From: Prototheca cutis
Taxonomy: Eukaryota > Chlorophyta > Trebouxiophyceae > Chlorellales > Chlorellaceae
Length of the DNA stretch: 64,000 nt
Direction of reading: 5' to 3'
NCBI GenBank assembly: GCA_002897115.2
Contig: BCIH01000006.1
Location: 133,250 to 197,249 of the forward strand
Position numbers and translations under genes: made by a program. Below, piece after piece: positions 54,319 through 64,000 of the stretch (its first letter is position 1; each line of letters opens with the position of its first letter). The notes under the pieces were generated by a model. The model saw nothing but the letters and a program-made list of their open reading frames with translations. It did no database searches and was not told where the DNA came from.

Positions 54319-55458
54319 TCACCAGGGAATGACCTTGTCGTCCCACGCAATAAACACCCCATTCAGGTCACGCCCGCTCTCCAACACGCTGAGCATCCCC
54401 TTGACGGAAGTTGTGGTGTCGATGAGGCCCCGCCCGCCCGTCATGTCTGCAGAAAAGAAAGGCATGAAAAGATGGATTTGACCTCGCCGTGCTCTGCAGC
54501 TCTGCAGTTCATGCATGCGATTGGATAAACCATGGAGCCCATTCGGCCTTGCCCATCCAACTGCACCCACGCACACGTGCTCCCCTCCCCAACACCCTGC
54601 ACCGACCTGTCATGACAAAGCCCGGGTGCAGGAGGGTGACGGTGGTGCCCTGCGGTCCCAGCTCGTTGGCCAGAACCTTGCCCAGCATGTTCACAGCTGT
54701 CTTGCTCGCGCGGTAGGCGAACGAGCCGGTGCTGGCATCGGCGATGCTCCCCATCTGCAACGCAGGGCGAGCGTGGTTGGGCAGAGTCCTTGGAGTTTGT
54801 GCACGCAGGAACAACGGCAGGCAGGCATGAGGCGGGCAGGGCAGTATGTTTGAACCTGAGGGAGAGAGCAACGATCCCCGTACCTTGCTGGTGAGGATGG
54901 CGACCAGGCTGGGACCGGCGCTGCCACCCAGCAGGCCTCGGCCGTGCAGTTCCTGGATCAACACCAGCGGGCCCGCCGTGTTGGCGGTGAAGGTGGCCAC
55001 CATGTTCTCCACGGTCTCCTCGCCAAAGCCCAGTCTCTCGCCGTACACACCGGCATTGTTGATGAGAACCTGAGGGATTGGATCGTGCGTTACATTGCGA
55101 TCAGACTCTGGCATTCATCCCGGCATTCAGACGGCTGGATCCCGGCATTCAGACGGCTGGATCTGCACTCTGCTGGGGGCCCACGCACTCCCCTCCCAGC
55201 TCCCCACGTTCTCACGTCGACGTGGGAAGTCAGGCCCTTCAGCTCGTCGGCAAAGGCCTTGATGGACGCCGGCTTGCTGACATCCAGAGCCAGCACGCTA
55301 ATGCTGGGACTCAGCGCCTTGAGCTCCTGGGCCTTGTCGGGGTTCCGCACGCCCGCAATGATGCGGTTGCCCGGTCGCGCCAGGATCTGCCGGGTCCATT
55401 CTAGACCAATGCCGCGATTGGCACCGGTGATCACCACGGTCTTGTTTGCGATGGACAT
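54319..55458 (-). CDS. Short-chain dehydrogenase/reductase, copy 2
   Basis: A paralogue of copy 1 with four minus-strand exons: 55458-55216, 55069-54884, 54754-54607 and 54446-54319, 234 residues. Motifs: VVITGANRGIGLEWTRQIL (uninterrupted, so the intron found here in copies 1 and 3 is absent), VLINNAGVYGE, TANTAGPLVLIQE, ILTSKMGSI, catalytic YRASK and HPGFVMTDMTG. The end is DDKVIPW, parallel to copy 1. The active site is complete, so an NAD(P)-dependent reductase is expected. The substrate is unknown. Confidence 0.88.
55119..55162. repeat. Two exact 22-bp tandem copies in SDR2 intron 1
   Basis: The unit begins CCCGGCATTCAG and is repeated twice head to tail without mismatch. A partial third unit (ggcattcatcc) precedes it. 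Confidence 0.9.
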
Positions 55459-56116
55459 TGTGATCGCGGCTGGGCGGGTTCTGCAGCGGCCTCAACAATG
55501 GTGCAGTGTTTCGTGGGTCCATCCACTATCACCAGAGTGTCAACCCCGGCCGTCGGTAGTTCGGGGTGGTGGCAGCCTTTACGTCATCCTGGCCACCAAC
55601 CCCAGCACTGGAATGCTGCCCTGTACGGTGCCGATGAACTGCTGTGAACACGTTTTATTCATCCGTGTCAAAAGTATTGCAAATACATGGTGCAGTGTAC
55701 ATTTCTGGGGGTCACAAAAAAGAGTGGGCAACCCCGTCGCCAAGGCGATCGTGCTTCAACAAGGCTTGCCCCGTGGCTATGGCCACGCAAGCCGTTCTCG
55801 AACATCACAAGCGAAAAAAATTATGCAGGTTGTTTTGGGAAAGTTTTCGTGTGTCTTGGGCGTGCCGCTGCAGAGCATGGGCAAAAAAAAGACAGCAATG
55901 GGTCGCTGCTCCTTCCAGCTATCGCAGCTCCTGGCCTGTAACGCGGTTTGTGGAGCTTGTCTACCTTAGACAACGCGAACCAGGAATCAAAAAGACCTCC
56001 CCCTTTTTGGCAAGATGCCATAGCCCAGAATGCGCATGCACCATGCGGCCCCGACTTGGACGCCGATCGGCGGCCCCCCAAAGAGCCTTCCAACCCCGAC
56101 ATGCAGGCTCGCTCAC
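55459..56116. other. Intergenic, where the missing SDR3 exons should be
   Basis: About 0.66 kb between the SDR2 start and the last SDR3-like exon. I looked for exons with YxxxK and the C-terminal FPW/IPW tail on the minus strand and found none. Short A-rich runs occur (55813-55820, 55884-55891). Confidence 0.5.
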
Positions 56117-56787
56117 CAGCTTGGGACACGGTTGCGAGCATCGTTTGGCCCCCATACCCTCCAACAAGGTGCCGGCTCTGCAGGGCCTGCATCACTGGCA
56201 TGGCAGACAGAGGCACGCCACCGAGCTCGCTGGTAACGGGGCTTGTTGTCACCCGGACGTCCGCCGCTGAGGTTGCCACGCCGGCATTCTCAATGAATAC
56301 CTGCATGAGGGAGGGAATGGAAATCGTGCTTGTGAGCAGCGGTAGATGCGCGGCTGAACGGGGGAGACACGGAGCACCGTCCAGCCAGGAGAAGCTAGCC
56401 CGAAACTCACATCCACGTGTTGGGTCGAGCTGGCCACCGCATCTGCCCACTGCTCCAGAGACGCCGGGTCGTCTGGCCGCAGGGGCAGGATCTGCAGGCC
56501 AGCGTACTCTGAAGCAAACTCACGGATGGCATCTGGATCGGACACACCGGCCAGGACCTGGTGCCCGGGCCGCACCAGCATCCGCCGAACCCACTGCAAG
56601 TAGGGGAAGCCGGGATTCCAGAAGGTTACTCATGGCACCCACCCATGCCCAATGACGAGCCGTCCCAACTCCAGAAAACAACAATTCGGATATGAACAAT
56701 GTCGATCGACCGAATTCCCCGCACCTCTAGCTCAACAGCCTTGTTTGCTCCCGTGACGACGAAGGTCTTCAGCAGTTGCAGGGGCAT
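56117..56787 (-). pseudogene. Decayed short-chain dehydrogenase, copy 3
   Basis: Three minus-strand exons (56787-56725, 56593-56411, 56300-56117) line up with exons 1-3 of copy 1; exon 2 is 61 codons in both. The cofactor motif has lost its glycines (TGANKAVELE instead of TGANRGIGLE) and NNAG reads IENAG. No exon with the catalytic YxxxK or the C-terminus follows downstream. The frame is open through all three exons, so decay may be recent or the fragment may still be expressed. Confidence 0.6.
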
Positions 56788-58126
56788 GGTCGTCAGTCTC
56801 TCGCTGTTTGTGCCTTGCTGTACAATTCCAATAGCCATGCGTGATGGATAAAATTTAATATAAACTGCTGTGGGCGTCTCTTGCCATCATATCGCATCGA
56901 TCGATGCTGCAGCAGTGACCTGTTTGGCCGTGCTGTGCATGCGCCGGTGAGCAGCGCATGAGTGTGGATGTGACGTAAGGATGAGCGCAGCGTTATGGCG
57001 CCATTATGGCGCGCTGCCACCATGCTTTCCCGGGGCATTCCGTCGAGTCCCATCGCACAATTCTGCACCCTCGGAGTTGTGTTGGGTCGTTTTGGATGCG
57101 GAGGCAAGCCGCTATAGAGGTTGGCAATTGCGATGCGGGATCCTCCTCCACTCCGAGGCCTTTTCCGCAAAGGGCTGCTTTGGAAGCTGGGTAGAAGCCC
57201 CAACTGCCCACCATGTCGTCAACATGACCAGACAATAACATAGGCTCATTGCGCGGCGAACGTTGAAGTGTGCTAACCGCACACTACATCATCACCTTTG
57301 TTGGGATAGACAGAAGTGAGTCCCTTTGTCTTTCTTGCACTGCAAATGCATGCGTCGCCATGACTGTTCGTTGCAGAAGTATGATGGCAGATTCTGCATA
57401 CTGCAGTCCTGGTATGTGTATCATCGAAGCAGAGACACATGAACGGCGCTGATTCATGCACGGTTGGAAGAAGGGTATGGCTGGGGCCATGCACGCGTGC
57501 CCCCTACCTGCGCAGCCTAGCCGTCTGAGAACTTGGGATTCCATCAAGGTGGGAAGCAACATGCAAGGCAAATTCTTTTTGTCTAGTGTGATGCAGCGGT
57601 TATGTTGTACAGAATCCTCTGTTCAGTCAGAGAGCGCGCAGTCTTTTGATGTCAAGTTCCCTTTTCTCCCTCGTTCGGGGAAGCCGATCGCATTTGGTGA
57701 AGGGGGCCCGGCCCTTGTTTCGAAGCACCGATGGACCGGCCGGAAGGATGCTCACGATCCCTGAGTCCAGCGCAAGCTTCAGCCGCGGGATTGTAAACAG
57801 CGTGACCAGGCTGTGTGTATTTCAACTTGCCGAGCGTCCCGGCTGTNAGATCTGGCATCGCTGTTTGTGGGCGGTTGTCGCCCGCGTTGACGGAGCCTGC
57901 ACACCGGGCTGTGCACCGGTGCACCTTGTGCCTAGGCGCTGATCTCGATTTTGACTCTTTGAGCAAGTACATTTTAGTCTAGATATTGACGTGCTGCTCC
58001 CCCTGTGGCCCTGCGAGCGGAGCCCGATAGCGCCAAGGACCAGGGGCGCGGACGGGCCTCGTGCCTGGCAGTGGCCTGCAGGGCTGGACCTCTGCTAGGC
58101 CGTGATCGGCGCTGGACGTGGCCGGC
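56788..58126. other. Intergenic, SDR3 upstream to syntaxin
   Basis: About 1.3 kb. Apart from the stranded SDR-like exon at 57130-57230 I recognise nothing. An N lies at 57847. Confidence 0.45.
57130..57230 (-). pseudogene. Stranded SDR catalytic-exon fragment
   Basis: On the minus strand this reads HVDDMVGSWGFYPASKAAL, resembling the SDR catalytic exon (YxxxK kept as YPASK). It lies upstream of the three decayed SDR3 exons, so the order is wrong for one gene. It is either a remnant of a fourth copy or the SDR3 exon moved by rearrangement. It is short, so chance likeness is possible. Confidence 0.4.
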
Positions 58127-59861
58127 ATGCGGCCTCGCTTCGGAGTGGGGGATGCCGATCCCTCCAGGGCACCCTCTACCAGCGGCACTGCGCCGCTGGG
58201 CACCATCCGCAACCGAACAGAGATGTTCATGAAGTACCGACGCCATGCACTCGCTGGCCGCCGGCCCATGTTCCCAAGTGCCACCAACAGCTCATCAACC
58301 CTGGACGCGTGCGTGTGTGTGGAGAGGCTGGGCTCTGTGTGTGGGGGTTGTAGTAGCCTGTGAGCAGGCCCGAGGAGCAGCCATGCCGAAAGGGGGAAAT
58401 CATTGCTGCAGCACTATAGCAGCCCTCTACACACCTCTGGGCACGGCCTTGCTCATTTCAGATCGGAGACGGTGCGGCTGGTATCGACAGCGATGGGCGG
58501 GCCCTCGGACGTGGAGACCGGCGGCCCCGAGCCACCGCAGTATGTCACATTCCGCGACGCCGCCCGCGCCGAGATGCGGGCCATCCGCGATGAGATGGCC
58601 AAGCTCAAGTCCCTGCATGGCCGCGCCACGCTCAACCGCTTTGATGACAGCAACGACGAGGAGATACAGGTGGGCTGGCAGTTGGACGGCGGTTGGAGGT
58701 CTGTTTCGGGGTGGATCGAGGGGACTATCTGAGCAGCACATCGTATGAAGGCCTTTGCAGAACTCCAACCCCCCGCACGCACGCACGCACACCATCCCTG
58801 GCAGGTGGAGATTTCGACACAGCACATCACCAAGCTCTTCCGGAAGTGCGAGTCGCGGCTGAAACAGTTTGGTTCGTTCCCCTCCAGCACCGATGCCGAC
58901 GAAAAGGTGGGGGGGGGGGGGGGGGGGGGGGGGCATGATGCTCTGGCTGCATGGCCGGCCGTGCATGCGATGACACGAAACCCTGTGGCTCAAGTCCCGG
59001 GCATCGCTCCGGCCCCCGCTCTCATCGTCCTGTTACCATCCTCCTCACACATGGAACGAGCAACAAACGCCCGCTCATGCGCCGCAAACCTGTAGGTCAA
59101 GCGGGCACTGCAGCGGACATTGGCGGCGGAGTTGCAGGGTCTGTCATTGCAGTTTCGTAAAGACCAAAAAGCTTATTTGGCGACGCTGCGTCGGCGGGAG
59201 GCGGGCAGCACGGGCGCGGGCAGCACGTTTGCCAGCTTGAACGGCGGTCGCGATGACGCCGACTTTGATCTGGGCTTTAGTGACGTCCAGGTGCGTGTGT
59301 GTTGTTGTTTTTTGGGGGGGGGGGTGTACTGGGAGGAGTGGATGGGACGGAGGGTGGAGGGGAGAGTGGGCGAGCGTGGCCGTAGGCTGTGGCTCGACCA
59401 TGTGGAACCCCTCGCTCGTCTGGGCCCAGGGTCTCACTGAGGCCACATCATCTCACAGCTCTGCTGCCGCGGCCTTGCACAATGGCTTCACTGTGGCTTT
59501 GGCACGAGCCTCCACCGTACCCAAGAGCACATACATACCAACACAGATGCAAAAGGCCGACACGCTGTCGACGCTGATCGACGATCGTGCCAAGGAGGTG
59601 GCGGGGATCGTGGCCAGCATTGGCGAGTTGGCCCAGATCATGCGCGACCTGTCTGTGCTCGTCATCGACCAGGGCACGGTGCTGGACCGGATCGACCACA
59701 ACATGGAGGCCGCCGCGGCGCGAGTGGAGCAGGGCGTTCAGCAGCTGCAAAAGGCGGAACGCAAGCAGAAGCAGGGCCTGGCCGCCACATGCATCATGGC
59801 GCTCCTCGTGGCCATCGCCATCCTCGTGGTCTTTGTTGTCATCAAAATCATCGTGTTCTGA
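58127..59861 (+). CDS. Syntaxin-16/TLG2-type Qa-SNARE
   Basis: A tail-anchored t-SNARE of the trans-Golgi/endosome pathway (SYP4 in plants). Exons 58127-58308, 58462-58669, 58805-58906, 59096-59290 and 59547-59861 give 333 residues. The N-terminal peptide RNRTEMFMKYRRHAL is the usual syntaxin-16 start and is likely the Sec1/Munc18-binding site. SETVRLVS and the Habc helices follow. The SNARE helix has IGELAQIMRDLSVLVIDQGT then VLDRIDHN, with the central Gln. The C-terminal membrane anchor is IMALLVAIAILVVFVVIKII. Introns 3 and 4 carry 25 G (58909-58933) and 11 G (59314-59324) soon after their donors. Confidence 0.9.
58909..58933 (+). repeat. 25-base poly-G run in syntaxin intron 3
   Basis: It follows directly after the donor GT at 58907. 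Confidence 0.95.
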
Positions 59862-60254
59862 ATTGAGATCGTGTGGCATTCGTGCATGCTGCAGGCGCCC
59901 CAGCCTTTGCAGTGCATGACGGATGCCGGAACTTGTCGCCCCGGCCCCGATCCCCAGCTGGCACTTCCCCGACGAGGACAACCGACGATGGCCCCTCCAG
60001 GCTGAAAATTCCCAAAACTCGTCTCAAAAAAGCAGCTAGGGTAGTGTAGTTGGGACATACGATGCGGCGCAGCGCCAGTCTGACCACGGGAGAAGCTCAC
60101 GTCACGTTACCAAACAAGCGGTCCCCTTTAAGCGACAATTTTTCGGCAGCGTCAGTTTTTTTCCTCAGGCACCCCCCGCTTCCGCATCGACCTACCTGCA
60201 CTACCCAGACGAAGCGCCAAGAGAAATGCTGTTATCTTGACAACATTTAATTGC
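59862..60254. other. Intergenic region
   Basis: About 0.39 kb between syntaxin and the PP2C-like gene, both plus strand. No feature was recognised. It should hold the promoter of the latter. Confidence 0.45.
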
Positions 60255-63200
60255 ATGGAGACGGACTATGTCAAGGCGCAGTTGCCGGGCGTCAAGGGGG
60301 AGGTGCGCAGGCGGTCGATGGCGAACTCTCGGGCGAGGGTAAGCGCAACCTTGCGGGGTTGAGAGCTCTTACCGAGAGCCGCTCCGTGGCGCCCAATACA
60401 TGCAGGATCGTATCATCGCGGTGCATCGGGCCTGGCCCACCGATGACGGCAATGGCGTCTCGGTGGTGGGGCTCGCGGACGAGTCCCCCACGAGCAACTT
60501 TATGCAAATGAGCGAGGCGCTCGGTGCCGACGCATCCAGCAAACGGTACGCGCGGTTGATTTCGTTCCAGTCATCTTGGAGGCTTTAAACCGAAAGCTGG
60601 GGGCGCTGAGGCCGGGGGTTCGCGTTGGACGAGGGCTCCCTGGCGAGCCAGGGTTGTTCTCCGGTCAGCGTGCGTGCGGGCCCGGCGGCCCGGCAAAACG
60701 TTGTTGACGTTGCGGCGGCACACCCCGCGGGATCTTTTTCGGGTTCTGTTTGGGTCTCTTTCGGTCTCTGGGGAACCTGGGGTGAAAATAGTCACGAAAT
60801 TGCACACGGCCTGTCCTCGCAAGAAAAGCAAACGATTCCCCGCTCCTTTTTCGCCTGCACGACAGGGATGATCTGCCCGAATACTACCTGTTTGCGGTGT
60901 TTGACGGGCACAACGGCGACGCAGCGGCTGCGTTTGCCCAGGCCGCACTGGTCCCCGTGCTGGAGGCATACCTCCCTGTGCCCGAGATGGCTGAGGGCAT
61001 GGACGGCGCGGCGGCGTGGGCGGGTGCAGTCCAAGAGGCGATGGTGAAGACGATACTGGAGCTGGACCAACGTTTCGCAGCTCGGGGCCTGTCGGGCGGC
61101 ACGACGGCCACGCTGGCCCTGCAGGTGGGCCAGCTGCTTACCGTGGTGGGTGTGGGCCACAGCGCTGCGGTACTGGACACGGGGGGGGGCCTGCTGGCCC
61201 TGACACGCGACCACGTCATCGGAACAGATTCCGCCGAGCGCGAGCGTCTGCAGGCGGCGGGGTTTCGGCTCGCGCCCATGGACGTCACGGGCCGGGGCCC
61301 CGCGGCCACGCCGCAGCGTGGCACCGGCGCCATGCGTGTGTGGCCGGGGGGCCTGACCCTGTCACGGTCGCTGGGGGACTTTGGCGTTGGGCCGCACCTG
61401 CTGTGCATGCCCCACGTCGTTGCGGTCCTGCTGCCCCCGGGCGGGGCAAGGCTCGTCGTTGGCTCGGCGCCGTTTTGGCGGGCCGGAGGCGAGGCCGCAG
61501 TGCTTGATGCCCGGGCTGCGCCGCTGCGCTCGGCTGCGCACCGGTTGCTGCGAGCCGTGGCGGGAAATGTCCGCGGCGATGCCTCGGTCATCGTCGCCGA
61601 CACGGCGCCCAGAGGCGAAGGGTTTCCGGCCGTTGCCAGCCGTGCCGCCCGCGCGGCGACCAAGACCAAGGTCGGTGGCGGGCTGGGTGGCGCATCGTCA
61701 CTTTCTGCGCCGAAAGCCTCAAAGCTCTGGAACCTTCTCACAGGCAAGGGTTCGACGAGCAGCCTTGCGGCACTCGCCTCGGGGAGTGGAGGTGAGTCTC
61801 ACGGCGGATCAGCGACCCCCTCCCCCCGAGACGGCACGGCCAAGGGCGGCGCGCCGCTGGCGGTGGCGGTGGCGCCCGACGCGGCCGTGCTTCCTGCGGG
61901 CGTGCGTGTGCTGACCGTCTGCGATGTGGCGGCGCTGCTGGGGCTGACGCTGACGCCCCATGGTGAGGACGAACCCTGCCCCATCTGGTTTGAGCCCTGC
62001 GTCGCCGACGACCTCAACCTCGCCCGCGCCGAGGCCTGGCGCGCGTGGCCCATCGCGCGGTCGCTGGTCGTCGGCGCCGGGTCGCGCTCGCTGCGTGGAT
62101 CACGCTCGGTGGGCAACTTTTCAGACTGGTCCTCGGCGGGTGCTGGCGCGTCCAGCGGCCCTGACACCCCCCGCGGTGGTGCGGGGCGCAGCCTCCGTGC
62201 GGGGCCGGGGGCCCTGCGCACCTCGTCCAGCGTCGACGCGCCACTGCCGCCCATGCCCAGCGGCATCAGCGTCACAACGACGTCGGCGGCTCGCGTGCCC
62301 AGCCCGATTTTTGCGCGGCGATCGTGCCTCAAGCCCGTCGGTGGCGGCGGGGGCACGGACTCGGGCGCCGGGGGGGGCAGCGGGTCGTCCGACGAGGGGG
62401 CCAGCAGCTCGCCGCTCAACAAGCGCGTGTCATTCGCGTCGGAGCGTGCCGCCGCGGCCGCCGCGGCCGCCACCGGAGTTGACACGGCAAGGATGGAGCC
62501 GCCCATCCTCCGGCGGTCCAGCTCCGAGCTGGCGCTGGTGAGCTCGACACCCTCACTCAGCTGGCTGAGTGGCGCCAGCTTTGTCGGCGGCCCGTCTTTT
62601 ACCACGGACGGCGAAGACGGAGGCAACGCGCCCATGCCGATCGGCGGCGTCGGCCGCACCGTGTCGCTGCCGGTGGGCAAGCCCCCGCGGCCGGGGCCGA
62701 CGGCCTTTAACCCCATCGGCCCGGACTTTTCCGCGCTACTGGGGTCCCCAAACACACGCTGGCAGGCAAGCTACGCGTCCACCGCATCCGTGTTCACAAA
62801 GGGCGGCTCGTCCCGTCGCAGGGACCGCATGCGGTAGGTAGTAGTGTGAGTGCGCAGGCAGTGCAGCGCGGTTCCCACGAGGCAGCGGTCCTGGCGTGAG
62901 CCAGGTGGCCCTGCCTTCCGGGGTGCCGGTTGCCATGCACGTCTTCTGTGTCCGTGCCCATGTGCGACACTCATGTCGTCGTGCCTGTGTCCGTATGTTT
63001 GTCCGTATGTGTCTGTGGCTGGGGTTGCACCCCAGCCATGCCGGTGCTTGCCTGAGCCAGCGGGCGATCGAGCCCGCGGCGCGGTGCCCTTGCAGTGCGG
63101 CTGGCGGATTTGGCCCTGGTCGGGGCCGAGCCGCTCGCCGTACCCAATTTGGGCAATCGCCAAGGCACACTTGTCGGTGGGCCCAGCTCGAGCCCAGTCC

Positions 63201-63361
63201 GAGCCCAACGCGGCTCCCGGCGAGCATGCATACCACCCCATGTGCACTCGGCTGATGCCCCTGCACCAGGCGGTGTGGATTGTCCACCTAGTGACAGCCC
63301 TCGCCCCTCGCTCCCCAGGGATGTGCTCCGCGAGATGCATCTGCCCATAGTGTCGGAATGA
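60255..63361 (+). CDS. PP2C-like protein, probably catalytically impaired
   Basis: Exons 60255-60338, 60406-60545, 60866-62833 and 63319-63361 give 744 residues. The N-terminal half is a PP2C fold: LFAVFDGHNGDAAAAF (motif with the metal Asp), LSGGTTATLALQ, LALTRDHVIGTDSAERERLQ and GGLTLSRSLGDFGVGPH. Where active enzymes have a DGxWD metal site the sequence reads LVVGSAPFWRAGG, lacking the Asp, and the late RGxxDN site reads RGDASVIV. The second half (~370 residues) is Ser/Gly/Pro-rich and probably disordered. The first two exon borders are uncertain. The last exon adds DVLREMHLPIVSE in frame and is inferred; without it the protein ends at a TAG at 62835-62837. Confidence 0.65.
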
Positions 63362-64000
63362 GCTGCGCCGACCACCCCTCGGCCCAGCTTTCGGAAGACG
63401 CCGCGCGTGTGTAGTGCTGTGTGCCATTTTTGAGTTCTACGGGAAGCCCCATATGGCATGCCCTGAACATGCACCTACCCTCTCTTCGAACGAATGTCCC
63501 GGGGAGAAACCGCGCTCGCGTGGCGCACCGCGCACTGCATCTCCCGGGTCGATTCGTCCTTCTGCAAGAGTGCCCAAATGTGTTGGAGTGCAGTTGAACG
63601 ATCTGTATTTTTTAATTGAGGTTTACACAAAGCAACCTTTTTCCATGCGCTGCCTTGCCCGTCTTATGTGGGCCACTGTTGACCCAAGGGTGGGTGGGTG
63701 TCTTGGCACCTGATCCACCCCCGCCGCTGGCTCACAAACCCTAAGACCTACTTGATGAGGCACGGATGAAAACGCTCATGACATACACCAATGGGTGGAA
63801 AATGGGTGGTCGGGCTTGAGGAGAGGGGAAGGGCGCGCAAAAGTTGTGCCTCTTGGCTACCCTTGGCAAGCCGCCACGAGTGCGGCCTTCCCCAGCTGCT
63901 GTGCCGGCCTTTTAAAGCTCTGGTGCCTACCGACGTGGCATCACGCCCGGCCCAGCATGGCAAAGGGAGACAAGACACGCATATTTCTGGGCCAGAATGG
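63362..64000. other. Right-hand end, nothing recognised
   Basis: About 0.64 kb after the PP2C-like gene. Short open frames on both strands show no recognisable content. A gene beginning beyond the window edge may have its regulatory region here. Confidence 0.45.

Noticed and set aside
61799..62755. 318-codon minus-strand open frame
   Set aside because: Antisense to the disordered tail of the PP2C-like protein; composition only.

Overview
The window looks like nuclear DNA of a compact-genome green alga, most likely a trebouxiophyte (Chlorella/Auxenochlorella-like). The grounds are high GC content, short and frequent introns, gene spacing of a few hundred bases, and a mix of plant-type genes (monodehydroascorbate reductase, bifunctional plastid HISN2, an IRE-type AGC kinase, a plastid NOG1-like GTPase) with general eukaryotic genes. 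There are no operons or bacterial signals. All gene models were built by reading both strands and choosing exon borders that restore conserved family sequence in frame; no transcript data were available. Single N bases are scattered through the sequence, and some fall in codons.

Layout, left to right: RAD21 cohesin kleisin (-, cut by the window edge); POLD2 (-); small TPR co-chaperone (+); TSSC4 homologue (+); a very large IRE/Greatwall-type AGC kinase (-); divergent from it an endosulfine (+), the known class of Greatwall/Rim15 substrate; RWDD1/GIR2 (-); TFIIB (+); an unrecognised gene (+); MDAR (-); RAD1 of the 9-1-1 clamp (-); HISN2 (-); a CCHC zinc-knuckle protein (-); an organellar NOG1-like GTPase (+); an unrecognised three-exon gene (-); a basic protein with an unrecognised C-terminal domain (+); MOG1 (+); MED12 (-); a repeat and degenerate-ORF patch at 44.4-46.8 kb; MOCS3/UBA4/CNX5 (-); an mL59-like mitoribosomal protein (+); a 2OG-Fe(II) dioxygenase (+); a cluster of short-chain dehydrogenases with two intact genes, one decayed copy and one stranded catalytic exon (-); syntaxin-16/TLG2 (+); and a PP2C-like protein (+).

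The genes are mostly housekeeping: DNA replication and repair (POLD2, RAD1, RAD21), transcription (TFIIB, MED12), RNA and ribosome work (TSSC4, zinc knuckle, NOG1-like, mL59), trafficking (MOG1, syntaxin) and metabolism (HISN2, MDAR, MOCS3). Four points stand out. A Greatwall-class kinase and its substrate class sit head to head. Five GC-AG introns are all in two neighbouring genes. Sense-strand T-run/G-run tracts recur just inside introns. The SDR cluster shows a copy decaying by exon displacement. I saw no CRISPR array, rRNA, tRNA, prophage or bacterial operon.
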